A DNA stretch of 24,742 bases from an uncultured Rhodobiaceae bacterium. Lineage in GTDB: Archaea; Thermoplasmatota; Poseidoniia; Poseidoniales; Poseidoniaceae. The notes below the pieces were generated by a model. It searched no databases, was not told the DNA's origin, and saw nothing but the letters and a program-made list of their open reading frames with translations. The translations under genes were made by a program, and so were the position numbers. Every line of letters starts with the position of its first letter. Positions within the stretch are counted from its first letter, which is position 1. Shown here one piece after another: positions 1-6,865 of the stretch. The stretch is taken from contig CALDQY010000071.1 in assembly GCA_937911445.1 (NCBI GenBank), positions 1-24,742 of the forward strand, given 5' to 3'.

Positions 1-1
1 A

Positions 2-1087
2 GGGGGAATCGGCCCTCGAGGTGAACAATCTTACGCATGGCAACCAGGTACATACGACGTGGTCCTGTGGAATATGCCTTACAACCCTGCTGACGAAATC
101 GGCGATCAACTTCTCGGTCCACTCGAGGAGGCTGCCTTGATCGATACGCACCCAGGGGGTTTACTGACTGTGTTTGCACGAATGATGGCAAACAATCTGT
201 TGTGCAAAATGAATGGTATTGCTTTGCTTGTCTGCCGAGAAGATGTTGGCTGGCGGCGAAGTGTTGACATTCTAAGACAACACGGTCTTGCTGCACGAAT
301 CGTTCGAACCCACACCTTCGAAGACGATGAAGCCATACACGTGCTTGCTGCTTGGCATCCATTCGTTTCAAACAAGCATCACAGGGTTCGTGAAATCGAT
401 TCGACCAATGCTGAATTATTGCGTGGTCAGTACGCGCCGGGTGATTCGCTGACAGCTCAAATACAAACGAGTGGCAGAGGACGGCATGGACGGAGCTGGC
501 AAGATCATCCGCAGTCCTTCAAAGGCTCGTGGGTTCTTGACGAAAAGATTCTTTCTTCCATCGACCTCAAAATGCAATTGTTCGTTGCACACGAGATCAG
601 TCATGCATTGAGGTTGAACAAACAGCACATCGAACAGTTGAACATCAAATGGCCCAACGACCTACTCCTCAGAGAAACATCAGAGCAACAGTGGAGAAAA
701 TTTGGAGGAATCTTGTTTCAGTCCTACTCCAAGGGAACCGAGCAGCGCATGGTCCTCGGACTGGGAATAAACACAGCCGCCGACAATCTCAGCGAAGGAC
801 AAGGTTCACTTGCTCAGCTCGGAATTGAGGTCTCAAATTCGGAACTTTTTGCAATCTTGAACGCCGTTGTAGCATCCCTCTTTGAAGCAAAACATGCTGC
901 TCTCGAAACAGGACTGGAACAAGCAATCAACGATGATGTTGTCCTCAAGGAGTGCATCTATAGAAATCGAATGTGCATCCTAATCGACATAGAATCAACG
1001 GGAATAACCCTTACAGATGATTCTGGACGCAGTTTCAAAGTCGACGATGATGACCAGATTGAGTGGGTTAGCCTTCATCCTCAATGA
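2..1087 (+). CDS. Methyltransferase-biotin protein ligase fusion (5' partial)
   Basis: The reading frame is open to the left edge, so the true start lies outside; a GTG at 59 is internal. The first ~120 visible residues look like the end of a class I SAM-dependent (HemK/N6-type) methyltransferase: YDVVLWNMPYNP resembles motif IV (NPPY with the first Pro replaced by Met). From about nt 385 it becomes a BirA-type ligase, which makes biotinyl-AMP and transfers biotin to the lysine of a carrier protein. Seen: an STNAE start, GRGRHGR (nt ~474-494), KWPNDLLL (nt ~647-670), KFGGIL, GLGIN, and a C-terminal SH3-like stretch ending ...EWVSLHPQ. There is no DNA-binding domain in view. The likely substrate is the biotin carrier at 20.5 kb. 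The tail overlaps the convergent gene by 20 bp. The ligase call is firm; the methyltransferase call rests on one motif and context. Confidence 0.83.
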   Translation, partial: GGIGPRGEQSYAWQPGTYDVVLWNMPYNPADEIGDQLLGPLEEAALIDTHPGGLLTVFARMMANNLLCKMNGIALLVCREDVGWRRSVDILRQHGLAARIVRTHTFEDDEAIHVLAAWHPFVSNKHHRVREIDSTNAELLRGQYAPGDSLTAQIQTSGRGRHGRSWQDHPQSFKGSWVLDEKILSSIDLKMQLFVAHEISHALRLNKQHIEQLNIKWPNDLLLRETSEQQWRKFGGILFQSYSKGTEQRMVLGLGINTAADNLSEGQGSLAQLGIEVSNSELFAILNAVVASLFEAKHAALETGLEQAINDDVVLKECIYRNRMCILIDIESTGITLTDDSGRSFKVDDDDQIEWVSLHPQ

Positions 1088-1574
1088 TGGCATCAAGAAC
1101 AACGTCTTCCTTGTCCTCGACTTCTGATTTTTTCTTCAAGACACCTGCAGTCGTTATGAGCGCACCAAATATGTAAGGTATGAAATTCAGGAAATAGGCA
1201 CGATCCAAATCGACGTCGACCTCTCCAGCGGCACTAAGTTCAAGCGATACTTTCCAGGCAAGTTTTCCACCTTTCGATTCGTAAGAAACTTCAGCAGGCG
1301 TAGTTCGGTCAGCGAACAAGGTTTGATCTTCGACCTTTTCTCCTTCCTCAAAGATTTCGATTCTAACCTCCGATCCTTCCTCTGTTACAGCAGAGATTGT
1401 AAGGACATCTCCTGAGAAGGATTGCGATGTTCCTTCAAGTGGTTCATCCTCGGGATTCATCTTCACGGGAATGTCCCATTCCTGAATAAACAGGGTTCCA
1501 ATTATGAGAGAAACACCGATGAGCAAGAGTACATCTCCCAACTTTAACGGGGGCGCTGTCCCTCCACCGGCCAT
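1068..1574 (-). CDS. Small membrane protein with two TM segments and an external domain
   Basis: I do not recognise a family. The 168-residue product has a hydrophobic segment at about residues 13-29 (VLLLIGVSLIIGTLFI), a polar beta-rich middle (about 35-125) full of Val/Glu/Ser alternation, a second hydrophobic segment at about 130-147 (FIPYIFGALITTAGVL), and a highly acidic C-terminal tail. The layout suggests both ends in the cytoplasm and a ~90-residue domain outside. It converges on the biotin ligase gene with a 20-bp tail overlap. The Met at 1574 is the only ATG that keeps the first helix whole. The gene could share a transcript with the Pop5-like gene upstream on the same strand (35-bp gap). 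Confidence 0.7.
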   Translation of the reverse strand: MAGGGTAPPLKLGDVLLLIGVSLIIGTLFIQEWDIPVKMNPEDEPLEGTSQSFSGDVLTISAVTEEGSEVRIEIFEEGEKVEDQTLFADRTTPAEVSYESKGGKLAWKVSLELSAAGEVDVDLDRAYFLNFIPYIFGALITTAGVLKKKSEVEDKEDVVLDAIIEDEG

Positions 1575-1609
1575 GCTACGCCTAAACGAGAGAGGGTCAA
1601 AAGCGTGTC

Positions 1610-1975
1610 TTACCTTCTGGAAGGCTTAGGTATCCCCAGACGTTCACGCACCAACCGAATTTTTCCAGAGGATGTAATCGATATCAAAGTATGGTCATCA
1701 CCTGATTCGAGAACATTTCTAACCTCATCGTATTGCGACAAGAGGACACAAATGATCGCAAAACCAACCTCGTCCACCCGTTTTTGAATCGAACAGGCAG
1801 CTAAAGCCGCCTCACTGCCACTCGGATGGCAATCGTACAATTTGATTCGATAGGATTCAAAAGGCGAACTTTCCAACACGCTCGTCAGGTCCTCTCTTGA
1901 TTGAACGTAATGAGGAAGAGCAATTCCAATCCAACGGCGCTTTGGCCGCTTGGCTTTGGATACCTTTCCTGCCAT
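1610..1975 (-). CDS. rnp2: Pop5/Rpp14-like RNase P protein component 2
   Basis: The product is 121 residues if translation begins at the ATG at 1973-1975. An upstream in-frame ATG at 2083 would add 36 residues that do not look protein-like and would overlap the divergent gene, so I prefer the shorter form. It resembles archaeal Pop5, which forms a heterodimer with Rpp30 and activates the RNase P RNA catalytic domain in 5' tRNA maturation. Seen: a basic N-terminus leading into KRRWIGIAL (compare KKRYIAFKV in Pyrococcus), a central RIKLYDC strand, and the C-terminal SITSSGKIRLVRERLG, matching the family's VSGTIKRLKRK ending. Length fits the family (~110-140). The middle is divergent, so this is a good but not certain call. 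Confidence 0.6.
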   Translation of the reverse strand: MAGKVSKAKRPKRRWIGIALPHYVQSREDLTSVLESSPFESYRIKLYDCHPSGSEAALAACSIQKRVDEVGFAIICVLLSQYDEVRNVLESGDDHTLISITSSGKIRLVRERLGIPKPSRR

Positions 1976-2058
1976 GCTTTGCCCACATCGCCCTGCCTCA
2001 TGTAGATATGGTCGCAACGATTGAACACCCTTTAGAACCAAGGCCTTGACAGACCAAC

Positions 2059-3363
2059 ATGGAGGAGACCAAGCCGTTGACAAAATTGTCGCTGCTCAGA
2101 AGTCTACTATCACCAGCAACATTCCCACACCTCTTGATGCTGGCATTGGCCTCAACCGCATTGTTTGTACTCGCAAGAATGGAGGCAGAAGTATGGTCCG
2201 CCTACGGATTCATCGGCTTTAGCGTCGCATATCTTTGTCTTGCACCACTCTCCAAGAACGAGCGTCTCGGAGGCTTGCTCAGATACAAAACAAACGATGA
2301 ATCAAGCGAGAAACCACCCTTTTCTGCACGATTCAAGATTCTCATTGCACCGATTGTCCTCGGATTCGTTTTCATCGCCCTCATTTACGTCATCTTTGGC
2401 GAGAGTGGCGTTCTTTCGCAAGTTGGATCGTTCCTTCCAGCAACACTCGGCGGTCTTTTCGTCTTGTGGGCGGTTGCTCAAGGTCGATTCTTTGGATTAG
2501 CGACCATGAATGCCATCAATGTTCCACAGGAAGGACAAAGCAATCCTGGCGGATATTCACCTGTTCCATCACTCGTCATGACATCAACGCTGGTCGTTGT
2601 AATGACCTTCGCAGTAACCGAAGGACTTCGTTTCGTGCTGGGAAGTTCTTCGTTTAGTGTATGGCCCTACCTCTTTTCGTTTGCAGTGTACGGGTTGTGT
2701 ATCTATGCAACATGGACACAAAGGAAGGATGCATCTCTCCATTCAGCCACGCACGTCGTTGCCAGAAAATGGTTTTGGGCAACACAGTTGTTCATCACTT
2801 GGCACGTGCTGAGCATCTTCAGAAGCATTGACACTGCATCAACAGATACGCTGATTTTCATTGAGGAACTGTTGCTCATGATTGTTACGGTTTTCCTTGC
2901 AATCTGGGCTTTAACGAGTAAAGGCGAGGGCTCCGAATCTACCCTCTTCACACGAGATAACGCACTGTTTTGGGGCGTTGCTTTCGGATACGCCTATGCA
3001 GGGAGTGTTGCAATGATAACTTCGGTCATGGATGACGTTCGAACCGTTCTCATCGGCGGCCATATCCTTGTCGTTGCTACAGTGATGTGGTCCCAACGAA
3101 GTATGCTCGAAGCGAAAACAAACCGCATCAACAGCGACCGAGGCATCGTTCAATCCGTCATCAATTTGGAAATAAAGGAATCATCAAGTGAACCAGAACC
3201 TTCTGAGACAGGGGTTGATGATGAGCAACATTCAGAACCACAGAACAAGGAAGAAGCCTCTGACCACGAGGAGAGCATTGGCGATCCCGTTGATTGGAAT
3301 CAAACGCCTGAAACGCTCGGTGATGAGACGCAATGGGACGATGAAATCGAACTGTTGGATTAA
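2059..3363 (+). CDS. Ten-helix integral membrane protein of unknown function, acidic tail
   Basis: No family is recognised. The 434-residue product has about ten hydrophobic segments (approximately 19-41, 45-64, 92-114, 121-141, 172-195, 201-219, 237-254, 265-287, 301-323, 328-347), followed by a ~85-residue C-terminal tail very rich in Glu, Asp, Ser and Gln. Such a tail is probably cytoplasmic and disordered. I see no transporter signature or catalytic motif. The start at 2059 has a TATA-like element (tttagaa, 2031-2037) about 28 nt upstream and no Shine-Dalgarno site, which suggests a leaderless transcript. The stop overlaps that of the convergent FtsZ-like gene by 4 bp (3360-3363). Confidence 0.8.
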   Translation: MEETKPLTKLSLLRSLLSPATFPHLLMLALASTALFVLARMEAEVWSAYGFIGFSVAYLCLAPLSKNERLGGLLRYKTNDESSEKPPFSARFKILIAPIVLGFVFIALIYVIFGESGVLSQVGSFLPATLGGLFVLWAVAQGRFFGLATMNAINVPQEGQSNPGGYSPVPSLVMTSTLVVVMTFAVTEGLRFVLGSSSFSVWPYLFSFAVYGLCIYATWTQRKDASLHSATHVVARKWFWATQLFITWHVLSIFRSIDTASTDTLIFIEELLLMIVTVFLAIWALTSKGEGSESTLFTRDNALFWGVAFGYAYAGSVAMITSVMDDVRTVLIGGHILVVATVMWSQRSMLEAKTNRINSDRGIVQSVINLEIKESSSEPEPSETGVDDEQHSEPQNKEEASDHEESIGDPVDWNQTPETLGDETQWDDEIELLD

Positions 3364-4268
3364 TCATCACCGATGCCAGAAAGCAGCATGACAATACGAA
3401 TCGTTCCTTCAAGATCGGGAGAAACTCGAGCACCAAGAATCACTTGGGCATCGGAATCAACGGCAGATGTGAGAGCCGTTGCAATTTCGTCCACTTGGCC
3501 AATCGTCATGCCCAAACCACCCTCGATTTGAAGAAGACAGCCTTTGGCGCCTGCGACGTTCATCGGAGCCAGCGGTGCCTTGATGGTTGCATTGTAGAGA
3601 TCGTCCAACTGCTCGTGCTGACCAGTCCCTACCAGCATGGTGGAGCCTCCTTTGTGTTGAACAATGGCTCGCAAGTCCATCAAATCGAGATTGATGAGTC
3701 CCATCGAAAGAAGTGTACGAACCAATCCATCGATCAAATCTTCAACCCACTCTGAGCCCATGCTCCAATCTTTGCCCCTGTCTCGAGCTTGTCGAGCCAG
3801 CCGTTCGAGAGAAAGTTGGACACAAACATCTGAATGGTGTTCCAGTCGTTGGATCTCGGTTTCTGCAATCTTTTTGCGTGTCGGTTGACTGTCGAATGGA
3901 AGGGCTGCGATGGAGAGTACCGTTGCTCCATGGAGTTTTGCCTGCCGGGCGAATTCATGTGAAGCACCGGTCCCAGTACCTCCACCCAGCCCCGCAACAA
4001 TGATGACCAGTTCCGCTTGTTCAAGAAAAGGACGTGTGCGGGTTGCTAATCCTCTCATCCGCTGTTCAGCGAGAGGAGGAAGGGCGGCACAACCCAAAGC
4101 GTCCAGTGTGTGCCCGAGGCGAATGATGTGCGCTCCATCTACATCTGGAAACCGATCGTCAGCATCGAGCATCAACAACGACGCTCCTGCGCCCCTCTGA
4201 TGGGCTCGTGCAGCCCAAACGCAACCGAGCCCCCCAATTCCTGCGATGAGGATTTGCGATGACTCCAT
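3360..4268 (-). CDS. Divergent FtsZ-family (tubulin superfamily) GTPase
   Basis: 302 residues. Seen: an N-terminal Rossmann glycine loop GIGGLG (residues ~10-15), the tubulin/FtsZ signature GLGGGTGTG (93-101), the T7 synergy-loop pattern N-x-D-x-x-D (N193, D195, D198) followed by an FtsZ-like AIVQHKGGSTMLVGTG, and a C-terminal domain ending ...VILGARVSPDLEGTIRIVMLLSG, much like FtsZ's DANIIFGAVIDPEL strand. FtsZ-family proteins polymerise with GTP and hydrolyse it through the T7 aspartates of the next subunit; both acidic positions are kept, so it is probably active. It lacks the N-terminal extension and C-terminal tail peptide of canonical FtsZ and is shorter than usual (~350-390). It could be a divisome FtsZ or a specialised paralogue. 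It sits 35 bp downstream of a TPR gene on the same strand, probably as one operon. Confidence 0.82.
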   Translation of the reverse strand: MESSQILIAGIGGLGCVWAARAHQRGAGASLLMLDADDRFPDVDGAHIIRLGHTLDALGCAALPPLAEQRMRGLATRTRPFLEQAELVIIVAGLGGGTGTGASHEFARQAKLHGATVLSIAALPFDSQPTRKKIAETEIQRLEHHSDVCVQLSLERLARQARDRGKDWSMGSEWVEDLIDGLVRTLLSMGLINLDLMDLRAIVQHKGGSTMLVGTGQHEQLDDLYNATIKAPLAPMNVAGAKGCLLQIEGGLGMTIGQVDEIATALTSAVDSDAQVILGARVSPDLEGTIRIVMLLSGIGDD

Positions 4269-4303
4269 GTCAAACCCTTGTCAAAGACGCCCTTGAACTT
4301 ACC

Positions 4304-4606
4304 TTATTTGTCGACGAATCGAAGGTAACGACGACGAGCATCACGGGCCCAAGCATTGTCTGGTTCAAGATGTAGAACCTTGTCATAGTACGATACGGCT
4401 GTCTCAAACTCAGAGAGATGACGGCCGTACAGGTGACCAAGATTGGACAAAACTGGAATGCATTCATGGTCCTCCTCAAGCATACTCAGGAGGAGCCGTT
4501 CTGCTGCACCAAGATCGTTTTTGAGCATCAAATCTTCAGCCTCATCCAATTGCTCAAGTTGAAGTGATGAAAGGTCGTAGATGTTGTCGAAAGGAGTTTC
4601 CGCCAT
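4304..4606 (-). CDS. Small TPR-repeat protein
   Basis: I take the ATG at 4604-4606, giving 100 residues; the open frame reaches 4705, but the extra N-terminal part is Cys/Arg-rich and runs into the divergent promoter region. Residues ~20-95 form about two and a half tetratricopeptide repeats: one helix pair covering LEEAEDLMLKNDLGAAERLL-like sequence, then IPVLSNLGHLYGRHL...FETAVSYYDKVLHLEPDN, with the usual Leu/Gly/Tyr/Ala/Pro positions. TPRs bind partner proteins and carry no catalysis. It lies directly upstream of the FtsZ-family gene (35-bp gap, same strand), so a role as a partner or adaptor of that GTPase is a reasonable guess. Confidence 0.72.
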   Translation of the reverse strand: MAETPFDNIYDLSSLQLEQLDEAEDLMLKNDLGAAERLLLSMLEEDHECIPVLSNLGHLYGRHLSEFETAVSYYDKVLHLEPDNAWARDARRRYLRFVDK

Positions 4607-4629
4607 GAAGTGCCCTAACAGTCGAATCA

Positions 4630-4641
4630 CAAGAATTCTTG
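4630..4641. promoter_or_regulatory. 12-bp perfect palindrome in a divergent intergenic region
   Basis: CAAGAATTCTTG is a perfect inverted repeat between the TPR/FtsZ-like genes and the respiratory operon. It lies ~24 nt upstream of the TPR start, where a dimeric regulator could block transcription. It could also be chance: a 12-bp palindrome is not rare at this scale. Confidence 0.25.
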
Positions 4642-4705
4642 CACTGTTACATTTTGCTCGAAAAACGGCACACTGCAAGACATTATTCTGGCGAATCTCT
4701 AACAA

Positions 4706-4713
4706 TGTTTAAG
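4706..4713 (+). promoter_or_regulatory. TATA-like promoter element of the cytochrome operon
   Basis: The tgtttaag element lies about 37-44 nt before the ATG at 4750. An archaeal TATA box sits ~26 nt before the transcript start, so a short leader of roughly 10-15 nt holding the GGTGT site just before the ATG is predicted. Recognised by eye only. Confidence 0.4.
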
Positions 4714-4749
4714 GGGTCCTTCTAAGTCGAAAGACCATAGGGTGTAGCC

Positions 4750-5562
4750 ATGCTAACAACCTCCTTCTCAAAACGCCGCCCAGTTGCGGTTGCAGTGTTG
4801 CTTATCCTGCTCCTCCCTGGCCTTGCAACATCCTTGCCGTCAGGGATTGGTGGCCAACAAAACGACATTGACGATGTCGCCAAAGAAGGATGCCTTTGCC
4901 ACAACGCAGCACCATCGAACAGCGTTCAAGTGATTCTTGATAGCGTCCCGTATGCTTGGACACCAGGCGAGACCTACGAACTCCAACTCCACATCATTGG
5001 TGGCCCTGCCGCCGGAGGCCAATACTCCGCAGGATTCTCAATGCGAGTTTCGAGCGGTGAACTAGGAGGAACAGGTGCCGACAACTGGCAGGGCGATATG
5101 CAATCGCTTACGCACACGTCCGCCTCTGCTGCAGAATCAGACCGAATGTGGGACATCACTTGGACGGCACCTGCCGAGGGTGAAGGAACCGTCACGTTCT
5201 GGATCACAGGCAACAGCGTCAACGGCGACGGTGGCCTTGGAAACGTTGTTGAGGACATGTGGAACCAATTGACCTTCGCTCTGGTCGAAGGCGATGAAGA
5301 CAGCCTTTCTCGTGGCACTCGAACAGTCTTTGCAGGCGATGGTAACGTTGCACCTCCAGAACCTGAATCACACGGAGCCGACCTGCATCACATGGGCGCT
5401 AAATTACGTGCACACTGGCTTGGTCTACTCGGATTTGGAGCGGTTATCATGTGCGTCGTCTTCGCTGGTTTGATGCTCCGCTACGGATTCTCGACGTCGT
5501 ATGAAGGACGAAGCAACCAGTTACGCTTGCGATACAAACTCATGCGAAGAGGTGATCAGTGA
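4750..5562 (+). CDS. Secreted reeler/choice-of-anchor-V-like protein with a CxCH motif, membrane-anchored
   Basis: 270 residues. A signal peptide (residues ~10-29, VAVAVLLILLLPGLATS) is followed by EGCLCHN (C48, C50, H51), then a beta-sandwich of about residues 58-185 whose GETYELQLHIIGGP and AGFSMRVSSGEL stretches resemble reeler/choice-of-anchor-V domains, and a single TM anchor (~222-245) before a short basic cytoplasmic tail. Family members often carry a c-type-heme-like CxxCH near the N-terminus; here the spacing is CxCH, so normal heme c attachment is uncertain. It heads the Rieske/cytochrome b operon and its stop overlaps the next start (TGATG), so an electron-carrier or docking role for the complex is plausible but unproven. 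A GGTGT site precedes the ATG. Confidence 0.72.
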   Translation: MLTTSFSKRRPVAVAVLLILLLPGLATSLPSGIGGQQNDIDDVAKEGCLCHNAAPSNSVQVILDSVPYAWTPGETYELQLHIIGGPAAGGQYSAGFSMRVSSGELGGTGADNWQGDMQSLTHTSASAAESDRMWDITWTAPAEGEGTVTFWITGNSVNGDGGLGNVVEDMWNQLTFALVEGDEDSLSRGTRTVFAGDGNVAPPEPESHGADLHHMGAKLRAHWLGLLGFGAVIMCVVFAGLMLRYGFSTSYEGRSNQLRLRYKLMRRGDQ

Positions 5563-6008
5563 TGTACGACGACACCATCAACAACTTGCTCAAGGGTGTT
5601 GCAGACGGTTCAATCTCCGTCAAGGATGCTCGCAGTGCTTTGGAGGGCGTTGAACTCACCGAAGCGCAAATGGACGAAGCCATCAACCACGGCGTCCACA
5701 ACGTTGCAGAATCTGGAACCATTGTTAGCGCAAGTCTCGCCCCATCTGGTGGCTCTTACCTCACCATGTTCTTCTTTGCATGGGGCATCTTTTGGGCATG
5801 CTATTGGGCATTCTCCCTCATTTACGGACTCGCTAAGAGCTGGGACCAGCAACAACTCGCTTTCCATCTTGCTATGACCTTGACAACGTTGATTCTCATG
5901 GGTATCATCTATCTCAAATTCATCCTTCCGGATACCATCATCGTCAAACATTCTCAGAACAAGTACGTCCCTGAACACGTCAAGGACTGGAAGGAATACA
6001 AGTGGTGA
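5562..6008 (+). CDS. Small two-helix membrane protein of the cytochrome operon
   Basis: 148 residues from the ATG at 5562; a GTG at 5559 is in frame, but GGTGAT (5551-5556) is best spaced for the ATG. Residues 1-60 form a soluble, mostly helical N-terminal region (DTINNLLKGVADGSISVKDA, then EAQMDEAINHG), followed by two TM helices (~68-90 and ~100-123) and a basic C-terminal tail. No family is recognised. It is translationally coupled to the reeler-like gene before it and ends just before the Rieske start, so it is most likely a structural or assembly subunit of the Rieske/cytochrome b complex. Confidence 0.72.
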   Translation: MYDDTINNLLKGVADGSISVKDARSALEGVELTEAQMDEAINHGVHNVAESGTIVSASLAPSGGSYLTMFFFAWGIFWACYWAFSLIYGLAKSWDQQQLAFHLAMTLTTLILMGIIYLKFILPDTIIVKHSQNKYVPEHVKDWKEYKW

Positions 6009-6013
6009 AGCAT

Positions 6014-6856
6014 ATGGCGAAAGATTACAATTTATTCGTTCCTGAAGCAAAGGAAGGCATTGCCAACGCTGGTGAAACCGTCATCAACCGAAGACAGTTC
6101 TTACGCTATGGTTTCAATACTGCAACAGGTGTACTCGCAGCATCACTAGGCGTTCTTGGATTTGCTGCCATTCTGCTCCCACCAGGCGGTGGCTCCGCTG
6201 GTGACCTCTCCGTCAAATTCTGGGCCAAGGGTCGTGAAGATACAGCATGGTATGGAGCAAAACACCTTCAGTCTATGACGAAGGCCGATTTTGTCGCAGA
6301 GGCAGCAAACTCCAGCACAGGAACTGCTGGTGCCTCTGGAGTTTGGAACGGCGTACCAGTCGTTGTAAACTACGTCGAGGACTCAAAGTGGCAAGGATCA
6401 CCTCTAGACAACAACAAGGCCCGATTCCAAATGATGGAAGGATACGATGAATCTGGGAAATACATCGGACACTTCGAAGATATGGTGGCTATGGACGAAC
6501 GCATCTATCCTTCAGATGACATCATCATGGTCTTTGGCCGGTGCACGCACCTTTGTTGCATCCCCGGATGGCAACTGGTATCCAACTCCTACACCGACGA
6601 CACGTGGACCCCAGGTGGGACCGATGATGGTGGAACCAAGTTGTTCTGCATCTGTCATTCCTCTCGATTTGATACAACAGCACTGGAGATGAACACCAAC
6701 CGTAACCGGTCAAATGGTGCAACCTTCACCTATGCAGGGGTGCGCAAAGCAGGCGGCCCAGCACCAGTAGGTCTTCCCCTCATCCCAGTTGTACTCAACA
6801 ACGATGTCATTGAAGGCATAACCGACTACGTCGATTGGTTGACGTACTGTGATTGA
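6014..6856 (+). CDS. Rieske [2Fe-2S] protein with Tat-type N-terminus
   Basis: 280 residues. I choose the ATG at 6014 because GGTGA (6005-6009) lies 4-5 nt before it; GTG codons at 6002 and 6005 are in frame. It carries electrons from quinol at cytochrome b to an external acceptor. Seen: NRRQFL (residues 25-30), a twin-arginine motif, a TM anchor ~38-57, Rieske box 1 CTHLCC (177-182) and box 2 CICHSS (212-217). By family rule the cluster ligands are C177, H179, C212 and H215, with a C182-C214 disulfide. Odd: the usual Gly of CTHLGC is Cys181, and the two boxes are ~30 residues apart with an insert containing several Asp/Thr/Gly. It sits between the small membrane protein and cytochrome b. Confidence 0.93.
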   Translation: MAKDYNLFVPEAKEGIANAGETVINRRQFLRYGFNTATGVLAASLGVLGFAAILLPPGGGSAGDLSVKFWAKGREDTAWYGAKHLQSMTKADFVAEAANSSTGTAGASGVWNGVPVVVNYVEDSKWQGSPLDNNKARFQMMEGYDESGKYIGHFEDMVAMDERIYPSDDIIMVFGRCTHLCCIPGWQLVSNSYTDDTWTPGGTDDGGTKLFCICHSSRFDTTALEMNTNRNRSNGATFTYAGVRKAGGPAPVGLPLIPVVLNNDVIEGITDYVDWLTYCD

Positions 6857-6865
6857 GGTGATATC

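Noticed and set aside
1976..2083. N-terminal extension of the Pop5-like protein to the ATG at 2083
   Set aside because: It would overlap the divergent 2059 gene and its promoter, and the 36 added residues have no family match; the ATG at 1975 fits Pop5 length.
5610..6050. 146-codon minus-strand frame in the cytochrome operon
   Set aside because: Opposite two tightly coupled operon genes; no motif, and the strand lacks a promoter.
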